DNA of 33,959 nt. Source: Chloroflexota bacterium (GTDB lineage: Bacteria; Chloroflexota; Dehalococcoidia; Lucifugimonadales; UBA3495). The position numbers were made by a program, and so were the translations under genes. The DNA lies in assembly GCA_028875655.1 (NCBI GenBank), contig JAPPCX010000035.1, forward strand, positions 1 through 33,959, in the 5' to 3' direction. Of the stretch, positions 1 through 7,223 are shown one piece after another; the stretch's first letter is position 1; each line of letters opens with the position of its first letter. Below the pieces are notes generated by a model. That model made no database searches and had not been told where the DNA came from. It worked only from the letters and a program-made list of their open reading frames with translations.

Positions 1-77
1 CAGGCTTGCTCACAGTCTACACCCCAACCGGCATCCCGACTTTTGAGACAGGCTCAAGAGTGAACTACCCGATTTCC

Positions 78-104
78 GTCATTCCCGCTTTCGCGGGAAT
101 CCAG
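78..104. repeat. Short palindromic dispersed repeat
   Basis: The core TTCCCGCTTTCGCGGGAA is a near-perfect palindrome embedded in CGTCATTCCCG... The same core occurs again at about 21859-21880, flanked by AATGACG. Further down, 151-174 carries a looser inverted version. Such units are typical of REP-like intergenic repeats. No gene is visible in 1-235. Confidence 0.7.
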
Positions 105-235
105 AATCGCTTGCTGTCACAGAACGATTTGGTTATGGAAACGCCTGGATTCCGGCGAAAATCGGAATGGCGGGGTAATTTGACGACTCGCCCCGGCGTC
201 CGTGCTAAAATACGGGCCTACGTTGGAGGGTATCC

Positions 236-511
236 GTGGAACCACAAACCTACGCGCTGATCGGCGCAGCCATTACGGTCACGCTTTTTCTGCTGGGCGG
301 TGCCTTTGCGCTGGGCAAGCTGTTCCAGCGCGTGGAATCGCAGGCGGCCGAACTGGGCCGAATCGCAACGGAGGTCAGCCAGTTATCGGCCGACGTTCGG
401 CAACTATCGGCTGACGTTCGACGTACCAACGAGATCGTAATCGCCCTGGCGAACCATCGGCATGATGTCGATGGCAATACCGTGTTCACCGTACCGGTTA
501 GCAACGATTAG
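236..511 (+). CDS. Small membrane-anchored coiled-coil protein
   Basis: A 91-residue protein of unknown function starts at GTG 236 behind GGAGGG (225-230). Residues 7-30 form one hydrophobic segment (ALIGAAITVTLFLLGGAFAL). Residues 33-70 are predicted coiled coil, with the tandem repeat LSADVRQLSADVRR. The tail is short and polar. The layout (short N-terminus, one membrane helix, cytoplasmic or periplasmic coiled coil) resembles many small DUF1640-like or phage-holin-associated proteins, but no family can be assigned. It stands alone, converging on the amidase gene. Confidence 0.6.
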   Translation: MEPQTYALIGAAITVTLFLLGGAFALGKLFQRVESQAAELGRIATEVSQLSADVRQLSADVRRTNEIVIALANHRHDVDGNTVFTVPVSND

Positions 512-592
512 GCTAACGGCATTCTGACTACCGATTGCTAGCGCATGTTTGCTAACGGCCATTAGCTTTCGTCTCGCCAATGGTCGTTAGCC
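511..592. terminator. Inverted-repeat region between convergent genes
   Basis: GCTAACGG occurs in two direct and one inverted copies here. GCTAACGGCCAT (551-562) pairs with ATGGTCGTTAGC (580-591) with one G-U pair, and GGCTAACG (511-518) pairs with CGTTAGCC (585-592). The position between converging 3' ends suggests a bidirectional terminator. There is no strong T-run, so this is an inference. Confidence 0.4.
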
Positions 593-606
593 ATACGATT
601 TCCAGC

Positions 607-2007
607 CTAGACCGGTGGCCGCAAATCGTGTTCCGTCGCTCGCTCGTAGGCGTGGCCGACCTGCACCAGGAGCGGCTCGGCGAGGTGCTTGCCGATGAAC
701 TGGATGCTCAGGGGCAGGCCCGCGCCGTTCAGGCCGGCCGGCAGAGATATGGTCGGCGCGCCGCTGAAGTCGTAGGGGATGGTGAACCGCCCCCACGTCC
801 ATTCGTCCTCGCCCATTGGCCCGTACAACTCCTCCGGGGTCACCCGATGCGCCACCCCGGTCATGGACGGACACACCAGCACGTCGATGTCCGCGAAGAT
901 GCCGGCCAGCACGCCATTGCACTCCAGCCGGACCAGGTTGGCGGCGGCGTAATCTACCGCGCTGTATCCACGCCCCTTTTCCAGCCACCCGCGGAACCAC
1001 GGGCCGTAGTCGTCGGCACGGGACGGGAAGGTGTCCCGGTGGGCCGTCGCTGCCTCCGCCGAGCACAGCACGCCCCACGCCCGCGAGTACGGCAGCGTGT
1101 CCGGCATCCGCACCGGAACCAGAACCGCGCCCAGGCTTTCCAGCAGGCGCGCCCCGGCCAGCACAGCCTCGGCAACTTCCGAATCCACCTCGCCGCCGCC
1201 GATGTATTCCTCGTCCACGCCGATGCGAACGCCGGCCACGTCCTTGCCCAAGCCGTCCAGCATGTCAGGCACCGGAGCCTGCAGCGACGTCGGATCGTTG
1301 GGGTCATGGCCGGCCAGCGCTTGCAGCATGATGCCCGCGTCCGCCGCGCTGCGCGTCATCGGCCCCACGTGGTCCAGCGATTCGCCCAGCGCCAGCACAC
1401 CGTAGCGACTCACCCGTCCCCACGTCGGCTTGATGCCCGCGGTGCCGCACGCCGCCGCCGGAAAGCGGATCGACCCGCCGGTGTCGCTGCCCAGCGACCC
1501 GTAGCACAGGCCCGCCGCCGTGGCCGCGCCGGAACCACTGGACGATGCGCCGGCCCACCGGTCGGCGCCCCACGGATTCACAGGGATGTCGAACTCGGGG
1601 TTGTATCCGGCCATCGCCCCTTCGGTAAGGTTCAGCTTGCCCAGTATGATGGCGCCGGCGTCGTTCAGCCTCCGCACCACCGTGCCGTCGAAGTCGGGCA
1701 CAAAATCGCGCAGGACCTTCGCGCCGCCCATGGTTGGGACGCCGGTGGTGAAGCACAGATCCTTGACTGCGATAGGCACCCCGTGCAACCCGCCCCGGTA
1801 GCGTCCGGCGGCAATATCGGCTTCGGCGGCCCGCGCCGACGCCATGGCCGGCTCAGCCATCACCGTCGCGTAGCTTTTCAGCTCCCCGTCCAGCGCGGCG
1901 ATGCGGTCCAGGATGGCTTGCGTGAGCTCAACCGGCGAAATCTCGCCGGACGCCAGCCGGCCCGCCACCTCGGTAATTGTCTGATAGTGCAGAGGCGTAT
2001 CCGCCAT
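607..2007 (-). CDS. Amidase signature family hydrolase (GatA-like)
   Basis: This 466-residue amidase hydrolyses an unidentified amide. The amidase-signature catalytic triad is visible: Lys82 in PIAVKD, cis-Ser155 in the GASSSGSG loop and nucleophile Ser179 in DTGGSIRFPA. The spacing matches the family (24 residues between the two serines). Length is normal for a stand-alone amidase, and no GatB or GatC lies nearby, so a role in Gln-tRNA formation is not supported. The start ATG 2007 has GGAGGTCAG upstream. It is the last gene of a minus-strand run behind the VOC protein (18-nt gap), so the two may act on the same catabolic substrate. The substrate is unknown. Confidence 0.9.
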   Translation of the reverse strand: MADTPLHYQTITEVAGRLASGEISPVELTQAILDRIAALDGELKSYATVMAEPAMASARAAEADIAAGRYRGGLHGVPIAVKDLCFTTGVPTMGGAKVLRDFVPDFDGTVVRRLNDAGAIILGKLNLTEGAMAGYNPEFDIPVNPWGADRWAGASSSGSGAATAAGLCYGSLGSDTGGSIRFPAAACGTAGIKPTWGRVSRYGVLALGESLDHVGPMTRSAADAGIMLQALAGHDPNDPTSLQAPVPDMLDGLGKDVAGVRIGVDEEYIGGGEVDSEVAEAVLAGARLLESLGAVLVPVRMPDTLPYSRAWGVLCSAEAATAHRDTFPSRADDYGPWFRGWLEKGRGYSAVDYAAANLVRLECNGVLAGIFADIDVLVCPSMTGVAHRVTPEELYGPMGEDEWTWGRFTIPYDFSGAPTISLPAGLNGAGLPLSIQFIGKHLAEPLLVQVGHAYERATEHDLRPPV

Positions 2008-2025
2008 GTCCTGACCTCCTATACG

Positions 2026-2427
2026 CTATGCGGCCGGCGCCGGCTGCACCAGCTCGATCAACACGTCGTCGGGCCCCTCGATGTACGACAGCCGGGATCC
2101 GGTGGGCGTGTCCGTAATCGGCAGCACCGTGCGGATGCCGGCCGCGGTGAGCCGCTCCATCTCAGTCTCGATGTCCTCCACGTCGAACCCGAAGTGCTCC
2201 AGGCCCAGCCGGTTCAGCTCGGCCACGGCGCGCTCGTCCGACGATCCCGGCGGCTTGGACGACACGTTGAGCCGGCACTGCCCGCCCATCTCCATACCGA
2301 TGGTGATGGTGTTGGGCATCACGGTGCGCTCCGACACGATGCGAGCGTTGAAGTGCTGCTCGTACCACGCCGCCGTTGCGTGCGGGTCGGCCGCGCGGAT
2401 GTGAACGTGGTTGATGCGATATTCCAT
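2026..2427 (-). CDS. VOC (glyoxalase/dioxygenase fold) family protein
   Basis: A 133-residue vicinal-oxygen-chelate protein. The N-terminal half has HVHIR (His7) and the second half has LEHFGFDV (His78) and a C-terminal IELVQP (Glu125). These fit the metal-ligand pattern of lactoylglutathione-lyase or methylmalonyl-CoA-epimerase relatives. Two beta-alpha-beta-beta-beta modules fit the length. The start ATG 2427 sits behind AAAGGAGG. It lies 13 nt after the HEPN-like gene and 18 nt before the amidase, and is probably co-transcribed with both. The reaction cannot be named from sequence. Confidence 0.85.
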   Translation of the reverse strand: MEYRINHVHIRAADPHATAAWYEQHFNARIVSERTVMPNTITIGMEMGGQCRLNVSSKPPGSSDERAVAELNRLGLEHFGFDVEDIETEMERLTAAGIRTVLPITDTPTGSRLSYIEGPDDVLIELVQPAPAA

Positions 2428-2440
2428 TGTCAGCCTCCTT

Positions 2441-2839
2441 TCAGGCGTTGCGTGCGTAGATGCTCAACATGGATTCTATAAACGATTGAGCGTCATCCCA
2501 GTACCCGTGAAACTCAGCATCGGTGAGGTGTCCACGATCAGCGTGGACATGAAGTTTGTCTGACGATTGCCAGCATCGAATCAACTCCCGTCCGTCGGTT
2601 TCTAAAGCAGCGAGCGCACGCAATACGTTCACCTTGCCTCCTGTTGTAGCGGGGTTTTGTCCACGTTGATTGGCCAGCGCGTTGATGCACTGCTTGGCTG
2701 ATTCGTACAGGAGTGCACCGGCGCAATCGGAGTCGTTATCTCTTTCCAGCAACAAATCGGCTTGACGACGGTAGTTTCGCGCCCTGGCCTCATGGCGGGT
2801 TGACCTGTCCCGGTATGCGTCGGAGGGATTAATGGCCAT
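2441..2839 (-). CDS. HEPN/PaREP1-like small helical protein
   Basis: A 132-residue protein, starting MAINPSDAYRDR. The frame stays open further upstream, but ATG 2839 overlaps the stop of the preceding gene by 11 nt, indicating translational coupling. The sequence is mainly helical: an N-terminal basic helix (RNYRRQADLLLE), a helix with GALLYESAKQCINALA, and a late SSDKLHVHADRGHL segment. The arrangement (Ala-rich helix pair followed by a His-containing loop) resembles HEPN/PaREP1 proteins. The R-X4-6-H RNase motif is not clear. It may be a partner of the preceding gene. Family assignment is tentative. Confidence 0.6.
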   Translation of the reverse strand: MAINPSDAYRDRSTRHEARARNYRRQADLLLERDNDSDCAGALLYESAKQCINALANQRGQNPATTGGKVNVLRALAALETDGRELIRCWQSSDKLHVHADRGHLTDAEFHGYWDDAQSFIESMLSIYARNA

Positions 2840-3191
2840 CAAGACACTCTCGAATAAACTGCTCCGCCGTTTCGTAAGCCAGTTCCAACTGGTAATCCTC
2901 CAACACTTCCATATTGGCATGGTCTTTCAGCAACGACCCAGGCGCTATCCCGCTCCGATAGTACCGTTTCCGGACCACACCACCTGCTTCTAAAGCGTCA
3001 GCAATCGCAAAAAGGTCCACATCATCCAAACCGCTGTACTTTACTCCATGCGCCGCAGCCAACGCGGCAAACGTCGCCTGAGTGGCCTGCCACATCAGCG
3101 CCGCCGCCTTGATATGGTTGCCGGCCGCCTGCTCCCGTTTGGAGGCGTCCACGTATTCCAAGGGTGTCATTTCCATTTTCGGCGCGCTCAT
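2829..3191 (-). CDS. HEPN/PaREP1-like protein, first gene of operon
   Basis: A 120-residue helical protein starting MSAPKMEMTPLEY behind GAGAGGG. The segment AAGNHIKAAALMWQATQATFAALAAAHG is typical of PaREP1/HEPN-like proteins, in which two long helices carry an ALWGA-type core. The C-terminal LELAYETAEQFIRECL helix resembles the closing helix of the fold. It heads the run HEPN-like, HEPN-like, VOC, amidase on the minus strand and diverges from the NIPSNAP gene. A role in nucleotidyltransferase or toxin-antitoxin pairing is known for the superfamily, but no nucleotidyltransferase lies next to it. Function unknown. Confidence 0.6.
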   Translation of the reverse strand: MSAPKMEMTPLEYVDASKREQAAGNHIKAAALMWQATQATFAALAAAHGVKYSGLDDVDLFAIADALEAGGVVRKRYYRSGIAPGSLLKDHANMEVLEDYQLELAYETAEQFIRECLDGH

Positions 3192-3267
3192 CTCATCCCT
3201 CTCTGATACCCATCGCCTCGCCGGCCCGTCTGCGCCGCATTATATCAGCGCCACAACAAAACCAAGC

Positions 3268-3296
3268 CGCTCGTCCTGAGCCTGTCGAAGGACGAC
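3268..3296. repeat. Dispersed repeat with TCCTGAGCCTGTCGAAGGA core
   Basis: The core TCCTGAGCCTGTCGAAGGA appears here and again at 6453-6472. The related inverse form GGTTCGACAGGCTCA appears at about 9745-9758. It lies in the gap between divergent promoters, and no coding potential is seen in 3192-3391. Confidence 0.6.
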
Positions 3297-3391
3297 GCCC
3301 GGTTGTTGCCCCCACTCTACGCCGTTGCTACACTGGCGTTGTCCTATCGGATAAGAAATCGGCAAACGCCACGCATCCCAAGGAGTGAAAC

Positions 3392-4009
3392 ATGATTTAC
3401 GAAGTCCGCACCTACGACCTCAAACCCGGCGCCGTCCCCCAGGCCGAAGAAGCCTTCGCCGAGGCGCTGCCCCACCGCGAAAAGTATTCACCCATCGCCG
3501 CCTTCTGGCATACCGAGATCGGCCCCCTGAACCAGATCATCCACGTCTGGGGCTACGAGGACATGGAGGAGCGCAACCGCATCCGCGCCGAGGCAGGCAA
3601 GGACCCCAACTGGCCGCCCAAGATCACCCCCGGCAACATCCTCAACATGAACTCGGAGATCTGGAACCCCGCGCCCTTCATGCGGCCCATGGGCGGCGAC
3701 CAGGCGTTGGGCAACATCTACGAAATGCGCGTCTATACCTACGAGAACGGCGCCATGTCCGAGCTGCTGCGCCGTTGGGAAGAGTCCCTGCCCTACCGCG
3801 AGGAGTTCTCCCCGCTGGCCGCCGGCATGTTCACCGAGTTCGGCGACCTGAACAAGTGGATGCACGTCTGGCCCTACCAGGACCTCAACCACCGCGCCGA
3901 AGTCCGCGCCGCCGCCAGCAAGATCCCCCAGTGGCCCTCCGGCGCCCCCGGCCGCGTGAAACAGGAAAACAAGATCATGATCCCGGCCACTTTCTCACCA
4001 ATGCACTGA
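3392..4009 (+). CDS. NIPSNAP family protein
   Basis: A 205-residue protein with two tandem NIPSNAP-type ferredoxin-like (dimeric alpha-beta barrel) modules. The first begins MIYEVRTYDLKPG and contains HVWGYEDMEERNRIR. The second begins NIYEMRVYTYENG (about residues 109-121) and contains HVWPYQDLNHRAEVR. Both carry the conserved FWHTEIGPLNQIIHVW / MFTEFGDLNKWMHVW strand. The start ATG 3392 has AAGGAG upstream. Bacterial NIPSNAP proteins are often found among catabolic genes. Their biochemical role is not established. Confidence 0.88.
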   Translation: MIYEVRTYDLKPGAVPQAEEAFAEALPHREKYSPIAAFWHTEIGPLNQIIHVWGYEDMEERNRIRAEAGKDPNWPPKITPGNILNMNSEIWNPAPFMRPMGGDQALGNIYEMRVYTYENGAMSELLRRWEESLPYREEFSPLAAGMFTEFGDLNKWMHVWPYQDLNHRAEVRAAASKIPQWPSGAPGRVKQENKIMIPATFSPMH

Positions 4010-4044
4010 GCAGGACGCGAATTTTAACGAAGAGGGCATAGGAA

Positions 4045-4905
4045 GTGTATATGCCTGTTCAGTCTGATTGCACAAACGTTGTACCCGCGAATGTGAGAAC
4101 CCATCAATGCAAAAGGGGGCGATGTGAATGGGTTGTTCAACCCATATCGCAGTGCGAATTCGTCGGCGCGGATGGTTGTCCTTGTGGCTGGTTCAGCGTA
4201 GGCTTCAAAAGCAACGGCGAGTATGAGTTGCGAGCGTTTTGCTCGTTTGAGGATTTGTTGGCCTGCTACCAAGCGGCCAATCTGATCCTAGTGGACATAC
4301 CGATAGGATTGCCAGAAGGCCCGGGAGGGCGCGATTGCGACCGCGAGGCTCGTAGGCGACTGTGTTACCCCCGTGCGGCCAGCGTATTCCCAACTCCTAC
4401 TCGCCAAACCGTACAGAAGGTGCCACCATTGCCCAAAGAGCATGATTTCCCGGCCGCGGTATGCGCTGAGATTGCATCTTCCGGAGAATGGCTGGATCTC
4501 CCAACATTCTGGATTGCACGCAAGATAGCCGAGGTCGACAACGCTTTAAGAGCCCGTGGGACCGGAAAACAGCCAAGGGTTCGGGAAGTCCACCCTGAGT
4601 TGTGCTTTTGGGCGTTGCACGAAAAGAATCCTATGGAACACAATAAGAATGCAAGGGAGCAAAAAGGAGTTGAAGAACGCATCAAGGTTCTAAAAAGCGT
4701 GGAGCCACGGGCTAGGAACATCTATGATGCGGGTTGTAGCAAATTTTTCAGAAAATGCGTTGATAGGGATGACATCGTTGACGCACTCGTGGCGGCAGTA
4801 ACCGCCCGGAAGGGGTGGCCTAACGATTTTCAAACGTTGCCCGTAAATCCCCCTGTGGACGAGAGAGAGCTGCCGATGGAAATGGTGTTCTGGGAGCCGC
4901 CGTAG
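4045..4905 (+). CDS. DUF429 family protein (RNase H-like predicted nuclease)
   Basis: A 286-residue DUF429 protein. Conserved family blocks are visible: VGADGCPCGWF (first RNase H-like strand, about residues 34-44), LVDIPIGLPEG, the CDREARRRLCYPRAASVFPTP block, VHPELCFWAL and the terminal DDIVDALVAAVTARK. Family members are predicted metal-dependent nucleases with an RNase H fold; no activity is established here. The start is uncertain: GTG 4045 behind AGAGGG is used, and ATG 4051 is possible. The gene is clearly less GC-rich than both neighbours, suggesting separate acquisition. It ends 4 nt before the HEPN-like gene, so the two probably form a pair. Confidence 0.85.
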   Translation: MYMPVQSDCTNVVPANVRTHQCKRGRCEWVVQPISQCEFVGADGCPCGWFSVGFKSNGEYELRAFCSFEDLLACYQAANLILVDIPIGLPEGPGGRDCDREARRRLCYPRAASVFPTPTRQTVQKVPPLPKEHDFPAAVCAEIASSGEWLDLPTFWIARKIAEVDNALRARGTGKQPRVREVHPELCFWALHEKNPMEHNKNAREQKGVEERIKVLKSVEPRARNIYDAGCSKFFRKCVDRDDIVDALVAAVTARKGWPNDFQTLPVNPPVDERELPMEMVFWEPP

Positions 4906-4909
4906 TCAC

Positions 4910-5296
4910 ATGGTATCTACCGACCGCGTACCTGCCATCTTCGCCGACGCCCGTGCCGTCCACGCCGACGCGTTGCGGATGCTGGAGGCCGGCGACATCC
5001 GCGACGCTGCGGAGAAGGCGTGGTGCGCCACCAAGCGCGCCACCGATGCGCTCATCCTGGCCCGCACGGGCATCGAACCGGAAATCTCTTCCGACACGTC
5101 CAGAGGATTGGCAGCGTTGGCTACACAGGACCAGGCATTCCGCGCCCTGCGCCGGCGCTACCACGCCAGGCAGAGCACGCTGCACGGCGACTGCTTTTAC
5201 CTGGGCATCTGTGAGCCCGTCGATGAGGTGGAGGGACGTATCCAACGTACCGCCGACTACATTACCGACGCCGAGCGGCTGGCCGGCTATAACTAG
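4910..5296 (+). CDS. HEPN/PaREP1-like protein downstream of DUF429
   Basis: A 128-residue helical protein. The helix GDIRDAAEKAWCATKRATDALILA followed by helices and a late STLHGDCFYLG segment closely matches the PaREP1/HEPN arrangement (Ala-rich core helix and an L-H-x-D/N-F-Y motif). It starts 4 nt after the DUF429 stop. GGGAG 13 nt upstream is a poor ribosome-binding site, so coupling to DUF429 is likely. It is GC-rich, unlike its partner. HEPN domains are commonly RNases or RNA-binding modules of defence or toxin systems; here that is only a possibility. Confidence 0.7.
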   Translation: MVSTDRVPAIFADARAVHADALRMLEAGDIRDAAEKAWCATKRATDALILARTGIEPEISSDTSRGLAALATQDQAFRALRRRYHARQSTLHGDCFYLGICEPVDEVEGRIQRTADYITDAERLAGYN

Positions 5297-5322
5297 ATTG
5301 CCACGCTACGCTCGCAATGACA
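5295..5322. repeat. Dispersed inverted repeat GATTGCCACGC...GCAATGA
   Basis: The sequence ATTGCCACGCTACGCTCGCAATGA is an imperfect palindrome. Relatives occur at 6365-6391 (CATTGCGAGCGCAGCGCGGCAAT), 15957-15983 (GTTGCGAGCGAAGCGTGGCAAC) and about 16018-16046. It immediately follows the HEPN-like stop. Confidence 0.6.
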
Positions 5323-5336
5323 AAGGAACTGCGAAC

Positions 5337-6353
5337 ATGAAACTGCTGACCTATGACAACGGAACCGGCCCCCGCTGCGGCGTTTTGCGGGATGACGCCG
5401 TGGTGGACGTTACCGCGCTGCTGGGCGGACGCCGCACCATCCGGGACGTTGGCGCGTTGCTGGACACCGGCGACTCCGCCATCGACCGCGTTGGCGACGC
5501 CCTCGCCGGCAGTCGGGCCGCCCCCGCTGTTGCGTTGGCCGACGTGCGCCTGCGCGCGCCCATCCTGCGGCCGCCCACCGTCCGCGACTACATCGTGTAC
5601 GAGGAACACGCCACGTCCCAGGGCACACGGGAAATCAACGACGTGTGGTACCGGATGCCCGTGTTCTATTTCTCCAACCCGCTGGTCATCTACGGGCCGG
5701 ACGAGGACGTGCCCTATCCCGCCGCGTCGGAGCAGCTGGACTACGAGCTGGAAATCGGCTGCATCATCGGCAAGGCGGGCAGCAACGTGCCGGCGTCCGA
5801 GGCGTTGCAGTACATCGCCGGCTTCTGCATCTTCAACGATTGGAGCGCGCGGGACCTGCAGTTCGACGAGATGGCCTTCGGGCTGGGGCCGGCCAAGGGC
5901 AAGGACTCGGCGTCGTCCATCGGCCCTTGGGTCGTCACCACCGATGAGCTGATGCCCCACATCAGGGACGGCCGGCTGGACCTCAAGGCCCACGCCCGCG
6001 TCAACGGCGACGACTGGCTGCGCGACGGCGAGACCGTCAACGCCTGGTACACCTGGGGCGAGATCATCGAGCGCGCCGCCAAGGACAGCCGCATCGCGCC
6101 GGGAGACGTCATCGGCAGCGGCACCGTGGGCGGCGGCTCCGTGCGCGAGTCCATCCGCAAGGGCTACGAGGCATCCCGCTGGCTGGAGCCGGGCGACACC
6201 GTAGAGCTGGAAGTCGAGCACATCGGCACGCTCCGCAACACCCTGGCTCCCAAGGTCGGCGTCGATCCCAACTACGCCTACCTGCCCAACAACCCCACCG
6301 CCACGCCGGAGCGCGGCACGGCGCGGGACTACCGCTACGAACGGACCCGTTGA
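5337..6353 (+). CDS. Fumarylacetoacetate hydrolase family protein
   Basis: A 338-residue enzyme starting MKLLTYDNG at ATG 5337 (AAAGGA upstream). The frame is open earlier, but that part overlaps the HEPN-like gene. FAH-family metal ligands are visible: Glu137 and Glu139 in LDYELEIG, and Asp168 in FNDWSARDLQ. A His91 (EEHATSQG) lies in the position of the catalytic base. The C-terminal half has GSGTVGGGS and the typical LEPGDTVELEVEHIGTLRN strand. The family cleaves C-C bonds in, or decarboxylates, 2-oxo acids such as 2-hydroxyhepta-2,4-dienedioate or acylpyruvates. The exact substrate is unknown. It probably belongs to aromatic or amino-acid catabolism. Confidence 0.9.
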   Translation: MKLLTYDNGTGPRCGVLRDDAVVDVTALLGGRRTIRDVGALLDTGDSAIDRVGDALAGSRAAPAVALADVRLRAPILRPPTVRDYIVYEEHATSQGTREINDVWYRMPVFYFSNPLVIYGPDEDVPYPAASEQLDYELEIGCIIGKAGSNVPASEALQYIAGFCIFNDWSARDLQFDEMAFGLGPAKGKDSASSIGPWVVTTDELMPHIRDGRLDLKAHARVNGDDWLRDGETVNAWYTWGEIIERAAKDSRIAPGDVIGSGTVGGGSVRESIRKGYEASRWLEPGDTVELEVEHIGTLRNTLAPKVGVDPNYAYLPNNPTATPERGTARDYRYERTR

Positions 6354-6361
6354 CGTGCTTG

Positions 6362-6477
6362 GCTGTCATTGCGAGCGCAGCGCGGCAATCCCGCTTTGAC
6401 CCAAGAACCGCCGGGACGGGTTTGAAACCTGCCCCGGCTATTTGTTCGCTCATCCTGAGCCTGTCGAAGGATGCTCC
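6362..6477. repeat. Intergenic cluster of three dispersed repeats
   Basis: The gap between converging genes is filled by repeats. At 6365-6391 is the GCAATC palindrome, at 6417-6440 a GGTTTGAAACCTGCCCC unit (an inverse relative lies at 21898-21920), and at 6449-6475 the TCCTGAGCCTGTCGAAGGA unit. Confidence 0.55.
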
Positions 6478-7104
6478 TTAGTCCCGCGGCGCGCCCCAGC
6501 GGTCGTAGGAGCAGACTTCGTTCAGCGGCAGGCGAGTGACCGGGCCGAAGTTGCCGCGCGGGTAGCCGAAGGGCATGCAGTACACGATCTGCGCGGTATC
6601 GGGGATGTTGAACAGGGCGTGTACCCGCTCCTCAACTACGGCGTGCAGCGTGGCGATGGTGCCGCCGATGCCGAAGGCCCGCGCCGCCAGCAACATGTTC
6701 TGCGCCGCCGGTATCACCGACCCGGCGGCCTGTGCCCCTTTGGACGTGGCGCAGATCAGCACCATCACCGGCGCGTCCCCGATCTCGTTGGCCAGCCGCA
6801 TGGCCGAGCGCATGGAGCTGGGACCGGGCGGAATGTCCTGCGGGCCCATGATGCCGGCGTCGGCCCGCTTGGCCCACCACGCCTCATGGTAAAGGTCGCC
6901 CAGCTTGCGGCGCATGTCCTCATTCTGCACCACGATGAAGTGCCAGCCCTGGTTGTTGCCGCCGTTGGGCGCGCGGATGGCGGACTGCATGATGTCCTCC
7001 ATCACGTCGGCGGGAATCGGGTCGGGCTTGAAGCGGCGAATTGCCCGCTGGGTGAACATGGCCTCCCCCAGCGGAATTACGTTCAGACGGTCGGCGGTGG
7101 TCAC
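6478..7104 (-). CDS. Nitroreductase family protein
   Basis: A 208-residue FMN-dependent nitroreductase. The start chosen is GTG 7104 (VTTADRLNVIPL), with GGAGG seven bases upstream at 7112-7116; the longer frame has no ribosome-binding site. The N-terminal TQRAIRRFKPDPIP is the FMN-phosphate segment, followed by RAPNGGNNQGWHFIVV, which also binds FMN. The late IVYCMPFGYPRG strand is typical. Family members reduce nitro compounds, quinones or enones with NAD(P)H as dimers. The substrate is unknown. It is divergent from the SelA-like gene at 7224. Confidence 0.9.
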   Translation of the reverse strand: MTTADRLNVIPLGEAMFTQRAIRRFKPDPIPADVMEDIMQSAIRAPNGGNNQGWHFIVVQNEDMRRKLGDLYHEAWWAKRADAGIMGPQDIPPGPSSMRSAMRLANEIGDAPVMVLICATSKGAQAAGSVIPAAQNMLLAARAFGIGGTIATLHAVVEERVHALFNIPDTAQIVYCMPFGYPRGNFGPVTRLPLNEVCSYDRWGAPRD

Positions 7105-7223
7105 GGTTCTACCTCCAGATTGTGCGTAAGGCAAGTTTGAACAGCGCGGAAATCTTACCATAGTGAAACTGCCGACCCTTGCTATAATGCTGCCCAACCG
7201 TCCTTAGCAGCCAGGAGGCTCTC

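Noticed and set aside
607-2007. GatA subunit of tRNA amidotransferase
   Set aside because: The triad is generic to amidases, and no gatB or gatC is in the window.
580-2481. A 633-residue plus-strand frame opposite the amidase and VOC genes
   Set aside because: It is Arg/His-rich, typical of an antisense shadow in GC-rich DNA, and lies wholly over two well-supported genes.
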